This document shows positions 21,557 through 30,463 of a stretch of DNA of 64,000 bases, piece by piece. Made by a program: the position numbers and the translations under genes. Location of the stretch: the NCBI RefSeq assembly GCF_965248315.1, contig NZ_CBDFIX010000001.1, positions 1-64,000 on the forward strand, read 5' to 3'. Within the stretch, counting starts at the first letter, position 1, and the number at the start of each line of letters is the position of its first letter. The notes under the pieces are model-generated. The model made no database searches. It was not told where the DNA came from and worked only from the letters and a program-made list of their open reading frames with translations. This stretch comes from Ulvibacterium sp965248315. Lineage in GTDB: Bacteria; Bacteroidota; Bacteroidia; Flavobacteriales; Flavobacteriaceae.

Positions 21557-22894
21557 ATGGAGACCATAATTATTATCGTATTTCTTGTAGGCTACCTTGC
21601 CATTACCTTAGAACACAACCTTAAAATTGATAAGTTAATACCGGCTTTGGCCATGATGGCCATATTATGGGCTATCATTGCTTTGACACATATGCCTGTA
21701 TTTGAGGTAAATGCCGAGCTCAAGGAGTTGGAGCCCAGTCACTTGGATGAGATGTTGCTCCATCATCTGGGAAAAACTGCTGAAATACTGGTCTTCCTTT
21801 TGGGCGCTATGACCATTGTTGAGATTATTGATTATTTTGATGGGTTTGCCACCATAAAGGGGTATATAAAGACTCGAAGCAAGCGCAAACTATTATGGCT
21901 ATTTTCCATTTTGGCTTTTATACTGTCAGCCATTATTGACAACCTAACGGCAACCATTGTGTTGGTTACCATTCTGCAAAAAGTGATCAAGGATCGGGAA
22001 ACTCGCCTTTGGTTCGCAGGTTTAATAATCATAAATGCCAATGCAGGAGGGGCATGGTCACCCATTGGGGATGTAACTACCACCATGTTGTGGATAGCGG
22101 ACAAGGTTTCCGCGGCGCAGTTGGTAATCCATGTGCTTTTACCCTCCATTATCTGTATGCTTGTGCCAACACTTATTGCGGGCAGATTCAAAGCCTTTCA
22201 GGGTAATATTGAGACTGACATTAATCAAATGGAAACACCAAAATCAAAATTTGGCCCTACCATGTTATATTTAGGGTTAGGTTCCATAGTTTTTGTCCCT
22301 TTCTTTAAGACAATTACCCATTTGCCCCCCTATGTGGGTATGATGCTTTCATTGGCGGTCGTGGCTACTTTTGCCGAAATCTACAGTAATGCCAAGTTCA
22401 GTATCAGTTCTGCAACGGATGAAGGACATCATGAGGCGGCCCATCATAGTCCGGTCCACAAGGCACTTTCAAAAATAGAGTTGCCCAGTATCCTATTCTT
22501 TTTGGGAATATTGTTGGCCGTTGCCGCTTTGGAATCCCTAGGTTTGTTGTTTCATTATGCTGAAAGTATGAATCAGGCCATACCCAATACCGATATTGTT
22601 GTAATGCTCTTGGGCGTAGGATCTGCAGTAATCGATAATGTACCTTTGGTGGCCGCCAGTATGGGAATGTTCTCTGAGGGGTTGGACAGTCCACTTTGGC
22701 ATTTCATCGCCTACTCCGCGGGAACAGGCGGTAGTATGTTAATTATTGGCTCCGCGGCGGGAGTAGTTGCCATGGGTATGGAGAAAATAGATTTCTTCTG
22801 GTATTTAAGAAAAATTGCATGGTTGGCGTTGGCTGGATTTTTGGCTGGAGCCGTCGTATTTATTTTATTGCGTGATTTTGTACTTCACGGATAA
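21557..22894 (+). CDS. nhaD: NhaD-type Na+/H+ antiporter
   Basis: A 445-residue inner-membrane protein with about 12-13 hydrophobic segments. It has the NhaD signature region SAIIDNLTATIVLV near 136 and INANAGGAWSPIGDVTTTMLW near 160, and a second VIDNVPLVAASMGM near 357. NhaD antiporters expel Na+ in exchange for protons and are frequent in marine bacteria. A His-rich cytoplasmic loop (EGHHEAAHHSP) lies near residue 290. It is directly downstream of the amino-acid dehydrogenase and 52 bases before the exbB-like gene. Confidence 0.9.
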   Translation: METIIIIVFLVGYLAITLEHNLKIDKLIPALAMMAILWAIIALTHMPVFEVNAELKELEPSHLDEMLLHHLGKTAEILVFLLGAMTIVEIIDYFDGFATIKGYIKTRSKRKLLWLFSILAFILSAIIDNLTATIVLVTILQKVIKDRETRLWFAGLIIINANAGGAWSPIGDVTTTMLWIADKVSAAQLVIHVLLPSIICMLVPTLIAGRFKAFQGNIETDINQMETPKSKFGPTMLYLGLGSIVFVPFFKTITHLPPYVGMMLSLAVVATFAEIYSNAKFSISSATDEGHHEAAHHSPVHKALSKIELPSILFFLGILLAVAALESLGLLFHYAESMNQAIPNTDIVVMLLGVGSAVIDNVPLVAASMGMFSEGLDSPLWHFIAYSAGTGGSMLIIGSAAGVVAMGMEKIDFFWYLRKIAWLALAGFLAGAVVFILLRDFVLHG

Positions 22895-22946
22895 TTTTAT
22901 CGATAAAATGCCGTTATTATGGCAAATCTAAACACTTAAGAAATTT

Positions 22947-23639
22947 ATGTTATTGTTTCTGAAACTTGCTCAGGATCCAGAAATGGGAGAGGTGGTATCC
23001 GAGGAGAAGACACTTTCCGTAATGGATCTGATATTAAACGGAGGTACAGGTAGTGTCGTCATTATCTCCGTACTATTTGTACTTCTATTTGTAGCATGCT
23101 ACATTTATTTTGAACGACTGTTCGCTATAAAGGCTGCATCCAAAATCGACAAAAACTTCATGAATCAGATTCGGGACCATGTCACTAGCGGTAAATTGGA
23201 AGCTGCCAAGATTTTATGTGCCCAGACCGATTCACCGGTTGCCAGACTTACCGAGAAGGGAGTTTCCCGTATCGGAAAACCTTTGGACGATATAAACACC
23301 GCTATTGAAAATGCAGGTACTTTGGAGGTTTACAAGCTAGAGAAGAATGTAAGTATTCTGGCCACAGTGGCCGGTGCGGCACCGATGATAGGTTTCCTGG
23401 GAACGGTTATTGGTATGATTTTGGCATTCCATGAAATGGCCAGCAGCGGGGGTCAAGCTGAAATGGGCTCCTTGGCCTCAGGAATTTATACGGCCATGAC
23501 AACTACCGTAGCAGGACTTATCGTAGGGATTATAGCTTATATTGGGTATAACCATTTGGTGAACAGGACGGATAAGGTGGTTCATAAAATGGAAGCCAAT
23601 GCAGTGGAATTTTTGGATTTGTTGAACGAACCGCTTTAA
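22947..23639 (+). CDS. exbB: MotA/TolQ/ExbB proton channel family protein
   Basis: A 230-residue inner-membrane protein with three hydrophobic helices: one near residues 30-55 and two near 140-165 and 185-205. The conserved GAAPMIGFLGTVIGMI and the TTTVAGLIVGI segment place it in the ExbB/TolQ family. With ExbD it forms a proton channel that energises TonB-type proteins for outer-membrane transport. The next gene is ExbD-like, nine bases on. Confidence 0.92.
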   Translation: MLLFLKLAQDPEMGEVVSEEKTLSVMDLILNGGTGSVVIISVLFVLLFVACYIYFERLFAIKAASKIDKNFMNQIRDHVTSGKLEAAKILCAQTDSPVARLTEKGVSRIGKPLDDINTAIENAGTLEVYKLEKNVSILATVAGAAPMIGFLGTVIGMILAFHEMASSGGQAEMGSLASGIYTAMTTTVAGLIVGIIAYIGYNHLVNRTDKVVHKMEANAVEFLDLLNEPL

Positions 23640-23648
23640 TCCGGGACT

Positions 23649-24035
23649 ATGAAATTGAAAGGAAGAAATAAGGTAAGCCCTGATTTTAGCATGTCCTCCA
23701 TGACGGACATTGTTTTCCTTTTGCTTATCTTTTTCATGCTTACCGCCAATTCACCCAATGCGCTGGATTTACTTTTGCCCAAGGCCAAGGGGAAGTCGAC
23801 AAACACACAAAACGTTTCGGTAAGTATCGATAAAAACCTGCAGTATTTTGTGAACAACGAAAGAATTAACGGAGAATATATTGAAATTGAATTAAAAAAG
23901 GCACTGGAAGGACAGGAGAAACCGACTATCATCCTTAGGGCGGAAGAAAGTGTAGCTATTCGAGAGGCAGTGAACGTTATGGACATTGCGAACCGAAATA
24001 ACTATAAAGTTATTCTGGCCGTGCGACCCAATTAA
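23649..24035 (+). CDS. exbD: ExbD/TolR biopolymer transport protein
   Basis: A 128-residue protein with a short cytoplasmic N terminus and one membrane helix, SSMTDIVFLLLIFFML, that carries the conserved proton-translocating aspartate. A periplasmic domain follows. It partners with the upstream ExbB. Its TAA stop shares one base with the ATG of the following gene (TAATG), indicating coupled translation. Confidence 0.92.
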   Translation: MKLKGRNKVSPDFSMSSMTDIVFLLLIFFMLTANSPNALDLLLPKAKGKSTNTQNVSVSIDKNLQYFVNNERINGEYIEIELKKALEGQEKPTIILRAEESVAIREAVNVMDIANRNNYKVILAVRPN

Positions 24036-24937
24036 TGTCATTTTTAGATACGAGACACAAGAAAAAATCATTCACGCTTACCACTTTGTTGTTAAGTGTG
24101 TTACTGCTTATATTGTTCTATATAGGCCTAACCTACATGGACCCTCCCATTGAAAATGGTATTTCCGTAAATTTCGGGACAATGGATTTTGGAATGGGCA
24201 ACCAGCAACCCAAAGAAAAAATCAGATCGGAACCTGTTGATATCCCGGAACCTCCCAATGAGCCTGAAGAAGTTCAAGAAACCGCGGTGCCGGAAGAGGT
24301 AGTGGAAGAAGAGGTAGTGGAAAAGGAGCCGGTTGCCGAAAAGGTCCTTACCCAGGAAAATGAGGAATCCATCAAAATAAAAAAGGCACAGGAAGCAAAG
24401 CGAAAGGCGGATGAAGCTGCTAAAAAAGCCAAGGCTGAAGCCGAGCGGATAGCCCGCGAGAAACGTGAGGCCGAGGAAAGGGCCCAGAAAGAACGTGAGG
24501 CCAAGAAGAAAAAATTGGACGAGCTTATCGGCGGCATCAATAAATCCGATGGCAATGCTTCCGGCTCGGAAGGGGATGATAATAGAGCCGGTGACAAAGG
24601 CTCACCGGATGGTGATCCCTATGCTACAAGTTATTATGGAAGTCCGGGTTCTGGTAGCGGCACAGGAGGTTACGGACTTAATGGAAGATCTCTGGTCAGC
24701 AAGGGCAAGGAAAAACAGAACTGTAACCAGGAGGGGAGGGTAGTCGTTAAAATTGTTGTGGATAGAAATGGTAATGTAGTAAGTGCTACTCCAGGCGTAA
24801 AAGGAACTACCAATAATGACCCTTGTCTATTGGATCCAGCCAGAAAGACAGCTTTTAAACACAAATGGAACCTGGATTCCAATGCTCCAAGCCAACAAAT
24901 CGGTTTTGTGGTGGTCAACTTCAAATTAGGAGAATAA
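24035..24937 (+). CDS. TonB/TolA-like energy transducer
   Basis: A 300-residue protein with one N-terminal membrane helix (about 14-34), a Pro/Glu-rich stretch (about 65-105), and a long charged Ala/Lys/Glu coiled coil (about 110-168). A Gly/Ser-rich linker and a C-terminal TonB-like domain (about 225-300) with GRVVVKIVVDRNGNV complete it. The coiled coil is TolA-like, while the C-terminal strand pattern fits TonB of Bacteroidota. With ExbB/ExbD it should span the periplasm to power TonB-dependent receptors such as the SusC at 44824-47958. Coupled start with exbD. Confidence 0.85.
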   Translation: MSFLDTRHKKKSFTLTTLLLSVLLLILFYIGLTYMDPPIENGISVNFGTMDFGMGNQQPKEKIRSEPVDIPEPPNEPEEVQETAVPEEVVEEEVVEKEPVAEKVLTQENEESIKIKKAQEAKRKADEAAKKAKAEAERIAREKREAEERAQKEREAKKKKLDELIGGINKSDGNASGSEGDDNRAGDKGSPDGDPYATSYYGSPGSGSGTGGYGLNGRSLVSKGKEKQNCNQEGRVVVKIVVDRNGNVVSATPGVKGTTNNDPCLLDPARKTAFKHKWNLDSNAPSQQIGFVVVNFKLGE

Positions 24938-26149
24938 GTGACTTATGCGGAAACCTTGGATTGGATGTTCGCCCAACTACCCATGTACCAACAAAAAGGT
25001 AAAGTGGCCTTCAATGGGAAATTGGATAATATCAAGGCCCTTGCGGCCCATCTAAATCATCCCGAAAAAAAATTCAAGAGTATCCATATCGCCGGAACCA
25101 ATGGGAAAGGTAGTAGTAGCCATATGTTGGCTTCCATTCTACAAGAGGCCGGCTATAAAGTTGGATTGTATACATCACCACATCTCAAAGATTTTGGGGA
25201 ACGGATCAGAATCAATGGAGAAACGATTCATAAACGATTTGTCGTCGATTTTGTAAACGAGAACAAACTTTTTTTTGAAAAGCACAAGTTCTCGTTTTTT
25301 GAAATGTCCGTTGGAATGGCTTTCCAATATTTTGCTCAAAACAAGGTGGATATTGCCATAATCGAAGTAGGTTTGGGAGGACGGTTGGATTCCACTAACA
25401 TCATAGTGCCGGAGGTTTCTTTGATTACCAACATTGGGATGGACCATGCGGACATACTTGGAGATACCTTAACAAAAATTGCTATGGAGAAGGCCGGAAT
25501 CATTAAGGAAGGAGTTCCGGTGGTTGTTAGCGAATATCAACAGGAAATAGCCTCTGTATTTGAATTAACCGCATTGGAACGTAATACAAATGTTGTATTT
25601 GCGAATCAAAGAATACAGGAAGAATACGGGACATCCCTTCCGGGCAATTACCAATCTAAAAATGCCAAAGGTGTGGTGGCCGTTTTAAGGGAGCTTAAAG
25701 GTTTTAAGATTGAGGAGAAACATATTCAAAAAGGGTTTGAAAATGTCGTAGAAAATACCGGATTGTTGGGGAGATGGCAAGTGCTACAACAAAACCCAAG
25801 GGTAGTATGTGACACGGCACATAATCGTGAAGGACTCTCCATTGTTCTTGATCAAGTAAAACAACAGAATTTTGATAAATTATATATTGTGCTTGGCTTT
25901 GTAAAGGAGAAGAATCTGGAAACCGTTCTTCCACTTTTCCCCAATGATGCAAGATATTATTTTGCCAAACCCAGTATTCCCAGAGGATTGGATGCCTCTA
26001 TTTTGAAGGACCAAGCTTCTCGATTTGGGCTAAAGGGTAAAATGTATGGCTCTGTTTCCGAAGCCTTAAAAAGTGCACTGCTCCATGCCTCTAACATGGA
26101 TTTTATCTTCGTTGGGGGAAGTACATTTACCGTAGCCGAGGTGGTTTGA
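24938..26149 (+). CDS. folC: Folylpolyglutamate synthase / dihydrofolate synthase
   Basis: A 403-residue Mur-ligase-family enzyme. The P-loop GTNGKGSSS lies near residues 53-61, followed by LYTSPHLKDFGERIRING and the EVGLGGRLDSTN block, all typical of FolC. It adds glutamate to folates and may also make dihydrofolate. Translation begins with GTG placed directly after the stop of the TonB-like gene, with no gap. A typical length and end are seen. Confidence 0.93.
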   Translation: MTYAETLDWMFAQLPMYQQKGKVAFNGKLDNIKALAAHLNHPEKKFKSIHIAGTNGKGSSSHMLASILQEAGYKVGLYTSPHLKDFGERIRINGETIHKRFVVDFVNENKLFFEKHKFSFFEMSVGMAFQYFAQNKVDIAIIEVGLGGRLDSTNIIVPEVSLITNIGMDHADILGDTLTKIAMEKAGIIKEGVPVVVSEYQQEIASVFELTALERNTNVVFANQRIQEEYGTSLPGNYQSKNAKGVVAVLRELKGFKIEEKHIQKGFENVVENTGLLGRWQVLQQNPRVVCDTAHNREGLSIVLDQVKQQNFDKLYIVLGFVKEKNLETVLPLFPNDARYYFAKPSIPRGLDASILKDQASRFGLKGKMYGSVSEALKSALLHASNMDFIFVGGSTFTVAEVV

Positions 26150-26246
26150 TTTTTTCGTATTTTTTCTTTTGGCCGACAAAAAAACTATAGTATATTTGCA
26201 CCCGCCTGAAAGCTATTGTTATAGTGGTATGGCAAAAATCTTTATA

Positions 26247-26321
26247 GGGCTCTTAGCTCAGTTGGTTCAGAGCACCTGCCTTACAAGCAGGGGGTCACTG
26301 GTTCGAATCCAGTAGGGCCCA
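26247..26321 (+). tRNA. tRNA-Val (anticodon TAC)
   Basis: A 75-nt cloverleaf. The acceptor GGGCTCT pairs with AGGGCCC, and the anticodon loop CTTACAA gives TAC. The T-arm is TTCGAAT. The bases CC follow the discriminator A, but full CCA is not encoded. A terminator follows within 20 bases. Confidence 0.95.
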
Positions 26322-26336
26322 CCCCGTGAACATAAG

Positions 26337-26362
26337 GCCTCCGAGAAATCGGAGGCTTTTTT
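26337..26362 (+). terminator. Intrinsic terminator after tRNA-Val
   Basis: An eight-base stem GCCTCCGA / TCGGAGGC closed by a GAAA tetraloop is followed by six T. It ends the tRNA-Val transcript. Confidence 0.92.
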
Positions 26363-26388
26363 GTTTTTAGAAATTGAGATATCCTTAT

Positions 26389-27825
26389 TTAATGCGTGTA
26401 GGGAACAGTACCCGTTTCATCAACAGGATATCCCCACTTTTTTATATAGTCCATCCCGGGAAGAAATTCATCCCTGGTTTCCCTTAATCGTTCTGAAAGT
26501 TGTCTATCCAAATCGTTTTGTAGGGAAGCAAATTGGGCATTGCCAATAAGGTTGTCTATTTGATAAGGGTCGCTCGTATTGTCGAATAGCAACCAAGGAC
26601 CTTTCAAATCCCGGGCAAAGGTGTACCGTTTGGTCTTGATGGCCCTATATTCCCTGCCGCCGTGTTCAACTTTGTTCCATTGACCGAACGGTTGTACACA
26701 TGTCAGCAAAGTGGCATCCCCTACCTGCGCTTTGCCTTCCAAATAGGGCCTATAGTTGATGCCTTCCACAGAGTAGGGAATTGGGATATTGCACAAACCT
26801 AAAATCGTGGGCAGTATATCCTCCGAGTTCATTAAGGCCTCCCTTTCGCCAGTAGTAATGTCTAAATTCTTGGGTATGTGAAATAACATAGGCACACGAG
26901 CGGATTCCTCATAAGGTTGTTGTTTTTTATAGGCCCCATGAGACCCTAAAAGATCTCCATGATCTGAAGTAAACACTAGTATCGTATTTTCCAGCTGACC
27001 GGATTCCTTTAAATTCTTTATTACCTTTCCCACCATATCGTCCAATGCGGAAATATGAGCGTAATAACCTGCTAAATCTTTTTTTGCCTTCATTTTTAAG
27101 CTATCAGGTACATTTTCATGGAGGATGATTTTATCAGGGTCAAAGCGATTTCTATATTCCTCCGGTGCTGAATGATAAGGAGCATGTGGAGTTCCATAGG
27201 AAACGACCATCAAAAAAGGATTGTCGGATTTCTCTTTGGCTTTCATGTAGCGAATTGCTTCATCTGTCTGACTAAAAGCGTCATAACCCTGCCAAGTCTT
27301 TCTAGTAGGATTATTACCCATATAATACAATGATTTATTATAGTCATGGGTGCACTCGTTGCCCCTCCAAAAGTCAAAGCCCTGTCTTCTTGCTCCAGGC
27401 GGAATAAACTGTAAACGGCCATGACCGTCCAAATGCCATTTACCAATATATCCAGTGATGTATCCCGCCTTTGAAAAAATCTTGCCCATGGTTACGGCAT
27501 TGGAATCCAACTGTACATCATTCATAAATACACCATGGGTCAGGGGTCTTTGCCCAGTCAATAGGGAAGCCCTAAAAGGCGAACAGACTGGCATCCCAGA
27601 GACCGCATTAGTGAAGTTGACGCTCATTGCGGCCAAACTATCCAAGTAGGGCGTTTTCACGTTGGGGTCCCCAGCATAGCCAGTGGCCTGTGCTCGCCAT
27701 TGATCTGTAAGCAAAATCAGGACGTTGGGTCTAATTTTTGAAGCGGGTTCTTCGGATGGAATATGGTTTGGTTTGCAAGCATAAAGAACAATTCCTAAAA
27801 GGATATAGAACGGAATATATTTCAT
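26389..27825 (-). CDS. Sulfatase (lipoprotein, type I)
   Basis: A 478-residue formylglycine-dependent sulfatase. The lipobox LYAC predicts acylation at Cys17. The core starts NVLILLTDQW, and the active-site motif CSPFR begins at Cys81, the cysteine converted to formylglycine. FTSDHGDLLGSHG holds metal ligands. Type I sulfatases remove sulfate from algal and host polysaccharides. Here it stands alone, convergent with tRNA-Val, with no glycoside hydrolase next to it. The substrate is not predictable. Anaerobic or aerobic maturation enzymes are not in the window. Confidence 0.93.
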   Translation of the reverse strand: MKYIPFYILLGIVLYACKPNHIPSEEPASKIRPNVLILLTDQWRAQATGYAGDPNVKTPYLDSLAAMSVNFTNAVSGMPVCSPFRASLLTGQRPLTHGVFMNDVQLDSNAVTMGKIFSKAGYITGYIGKWHLDGHGRLQFIPPGARRQGFDFWRGNECTHDYNKSLYYMGNNPTRKTWQGYDAFSQTDEAIRYMKAKEKSDNPFLMVVSYGTPHAPYHSAPEEYRNRFDPDKIILHENVPDSLKMKAKKDLAGYYAHISALDDMVGKVIKNLKESGQLENTILVFTSDHGDLLGSHGAYKKQQPYEESARVPMLFHIPKNLDITTGEREALMNSEDILPTILGLCNIPIPYSVEGINYRPYLEGKAQVGDATLLTCVQPFGQWNKVEHGGREYRAIKTKRYTFARDLKGPWLLFDNTSDPYQIDNLIGNAQFASLQNDLDRQLSERLRETRDEFLPGMDYIKKWGYPVDETGTVPYTH

Positions 27826-27902
27826 AAAGTTTGGTTTTTTGGCTGTATGGTCCTCATGTATATAAGGTCACCGACTAAATGGCCATAATTAGCCGTCCAT
27901 TT

Positions 27903-28085
27903 TCATGGGCTTTTCTTCGATATTCCAAAAAAGTAAATATTATTCAATAAACTAATGATTGATGGAAATTTATCATCAATTTTTAAAATTCCCTTTGAAA
28001 TATGATTGATAATGGTATCTACTATATGTCTATATTTTGAAACCCTAGAATTTTCATCAATCTTTATATAATTGAACATATCCAT
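27903..28085 (-). pseudogene. Truncated GntR-family regulator (N-terminal fragment)
   Basis: A 60-codon frame whose product starts like Bacteroidota GntR regulators: FNYIKIDENSRVSKYRHIV, then a region resembling the winged-helix start (ISKGILKIDDKFPSI). It stops in the recognition-helix region after GISKKSP, so the rest of the DNA-binding wing and the whole effector domain are missing. It is divergent from the rhamnose genes, where a GntR regulator is often found in this phylum (from memory). It is most simply a decayed local regulator. It could in principle still be translated as a fragment. Confidence 0.65.
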
Positions 28086-28274
28086 AAAGTGTGTAGTTCT
28101 ACATTTGGTTATTTTAGCATTAATTAGGGAATGAAATTAAGGCATTTAAATTGATAATTAAAAGTATATTGTAGACCGAGCAGTTTTGTATACTTAGAAC
28201 AGTACAGTACAGGATGGCAACATTGATTCTCTATTTTAATTAAGCCGCAGTTAAAAAATTAACGTTTAATATAT

Positions 28275-30380
28275 ATGAATAACTTGACCAAGGATTTCAA
28301 ATTTGTAGACTATCTATGGGACGAGAAGAAAGCTGATTTATTAGGTGATGACCAAGTAGAACTTTTCCTATACCGATCTAATATTTTAGGGGCAGACCTT
28401 AGAATTACTAACTATGGTGGGGGAAATACAAGTTGTAAAACAATAGAAAAAGACCCGCTGACCGACGAAGAGGTTGAGGTTATGTGGATAAAAGGTTCGG
28501 GAGGTGATATTGGCACATTGACCAAGGCTGGAATTGCCGGGCTGTATACCGAGCGTTTAAGAAATCTTAAAAATGTATATGGGGGACTTCCGGATGAAGA
28601 TCGTATGGTAGGTCTGTTCAATCATTGCATATATGATTTGGAAAGCAAGGCCCCTTCAATCGATACGCCCTTGCATGGATTGCTTCCATTTAAACATATT
28701 GACCATTTACATCCGGATGCTCTTATTGCCGTAGCTGCCGCAAAGGATAGCGAAAAAGTTACCAAGGAGATATGGGGCAATACCATGGGGTGGGTACCTT
28801 GGCAAAGACCGGGTTTTGATCTTGGGCTTCAATTGGAAAAATGTTTGCACGATAATCCCGGTATCCGTGGGATAGTTTTGGGAAGCCATGGTTTATTTAC
28901 TTGGGGCAACACTTCTTACGAATGTTATGTAAACAGTTTGGAAGTCATTGAAATGGCTTCTGAATATATAGAGACTAAAATTAAGGAGAAAGGTAACGTT
29001 TTTGGGGGGCAGAAGGTCAAAAGTCTTCCCAAGGAGGAGCGCATGGAAAAAGCTGCCCAGTTGATGCCCATGTTAAGAGGGCTATGTTCTTCCGAAAAGA
29101 AAATGATAGGTCATTTTAACGATAACGATGTGGTCCTTGAATACATAAACAGCCACGATTTGGAGCGGTTGGCACCCATGGGTACTTCATGTCCAGATCA
29201 CTTTTTAAGAACCAAGATTCAACCATTGGTACTTCAATTGGATGCCGAAGAAGACCTTTCCAATATCGAGGAAATACGTAAAAAATTGGAACCGGCTTTT
29301 AAGGCATATAGAAGGGAGTATCAAGAATACTATGATAAACATAAACGCGACAATAGTCCTTCGGTCCGTGATGCCAATCCCGTTATTATTATCTATCCAG
29401 GTGTAGGAATGTTCAGCTTTGCAAAGAATAAACAGACCACCCGGGTTGCAAATGAATTTTACGTAAATGCAATTAATGTGATGCGGGGCGCGGAAGCCAT
29501 TTCCGAATATACGTCATTGCCAAGGCAAGAAGCTTTTGACATCGAATATTGGCTTTTGGAAGAAGCAAAATTGCAGCGTATGCCCAAGGAAAGACCTTTA
29601 TCAAGAAAAGTGGCATTGGTTACAGGGGCTGGTGGTGGCATAGGGAAGGCAATCGCCGATAAATTGGCGGAAGAAGGTGCCAATGTGGTATTGACCGATA
29701 TAGCGGAAGATAGGCTTAAAGAAGCTATGGACACCTATTCTAGGGACACGGCGAGTTACGCCATATGTGATGTAACCAAAGCCAATTCTATTGTGGATGC
29801 CTACAAGAAAGCATGTGTTGAATTTGGCGGTGTCGATATCGTGGTACACAGTGCTGGACTGGCAATTTCAAAACCACTGGAAGAGACCACCCAAAAGGAT
29901 TGGGAAATTCTGCAAAACGTATTGGTCAAAGGGCAATTTGAATTGGCCAAACAGGCCGTGGCTATTATGCGCAAACAAGGTTTGGGCGGTAATTTTGTAA
30001 GCATAGCTAGCAAAAATGGACTGGTAGCAGGCCCTAATAATGTAGGTTACGGTACGGCCAAAGCCGCACAGCAACATATGGCCCGTTTGTTGGCCGCAGA
30101 GCTGGGAGGCGATAAAATTCGTGTGAATATCGTGAATCCCGATGGGGTTATCGTCGGGAGTAAGATTTGGGAAGGTGATTGGGCAGAGGGCCGTGCAAAA
30201 GCTTATGGAATTACGGTTGAGGAACTTCCAGCACATTATGCCAAACGAAATCTGCTCAATGAAATTATTTATCCAGAGGATATCGCCAACGGAGTCTTTG
30301 CCTGTGTTGGGATTTTAAACAAGACTACAGGAAATATAATCAATGTGGACGGCGGAATGGCCAATGCATTTGTACGATAG
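28275..30380 (+). CDS. rhaE: Bifunctional rhamnulose-1-phosphate aldolase / lactaldehyde dehydrogenase
   Basis: A 701-residue fusion. The N-terminal class II aldolase domain (about 1-430) has NYGGGNTSCK near 50, the HGLLPFKHIDHLHP histidines near 135-148 and GSHGLFTWGN near 208. The C-terminal short-chain dehydrogenase domain (about 445-701) has VTGAGGGIG and the catalytic YGTAK. The aldolase cleaves rhamnulose-1-phosphate into dihydroxyacetone phosphate and L-lactaldehyde, and the SDR half oxidises lactaldehyde to L-lactate. Length matches the RhaE/RhaEW fusion. It is the first gene of the rhamnose cluster. Confidence 0.93.
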   Translation: MNNLTKDFKFVDYLWDEKKADLLGDDQVELFLYRSNILGADLRITNYGGGNTSCKTIEKDPLTDEEVEVMWIKGSGGDIGTLTKAGIAGLYTERLRNLKNVYGGLPDEDRMVGLFNHCIYDLESKAPSIDTPLHGLLPFKHIDHLHPDALIAVAAAKDSEKVTKEIWGNTMGWVPWQRPGFDLGLQLEKCLHDNPGIRGIVLGSHGLFTWGNTSYECYVNSLEVIEMASEYIETKIKEKGNVFGGQKVKSLPKEERMEKAAQLMPMLRGLCSSEKKMIGHFNDNDVVLEYINSHDLERLAPMGTSCPDHFLRTKIQPLVLQLDAEEDLSNIEEIRKKLEPAFKAYRREYQEYYDKHKRDNSPSVRDANPVIIIYPGVGMFSFAKNKQTTRVANEFYVNAINVMRGAEAISEYTSLPRQEAFDIEYWLLEEAKLQRMPKERPLSRKVALVTGAGGGIGKAIADKLAEEGANVVLTDIAEDRLKEAMDTYSRDTASYAICDVTKANSIVDAYKKACVEFGGVDIVVHSAGLAISKPLEETTQKDWEILQNVLVKGQFELAKQAVAIMRKQGLGGNFVSIASKNGLVAGPNNVGYGTAKAAQQHMARLLAAELGGDKIRVNIVNPDGVIVGSKIWEGDWAEGRAKAYGITVEELPAHYAKRNLLNEIIYPEDIANGVFACVGILNKTTGNIINVDGGMANAFVR

Positions 30381-30406
30381 TTGTTTGAGTTAGTTTTTAT
30401 TTCAGG

Positions 30407-30436
30407 ACTTCTACGGACCTCTAGGCCCGTGGAAGT
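30407..30436 (+). promoter_or_regulatory. Intercistronic hairpin between rhaE and the isomerase gene
   Basis: A ten-base stem, ACTTCTACGG with CCGTGGAAGT (one T-G pair), has a 10-nt loop and sits in the 83-base gap. It is followed by only a weak T-rich stretch, so it may stabilise or partially attenuate the operon mRNA rather than terminate it fully. Confidence 0.5.
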
Positions 30437-30463
30437 TTATTTCACAGCCAAAAGTTCAGTCCG

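Noticed and set aside
24274..24597. Minus-strand frame of 107 codons opposite the TonB/TolA-like coiled coil
   Set aside because: A shadow of the Lys/Glu/Ala-rich coding strand; repetitive Ser/Ala composition and no family match.
28260..28272. TTAACGTTTAA just before rhaE as an operator
   Set aside because: Imperfect symmetry, AT-rich setting and no related site at other rhamnose genes; could be chance.
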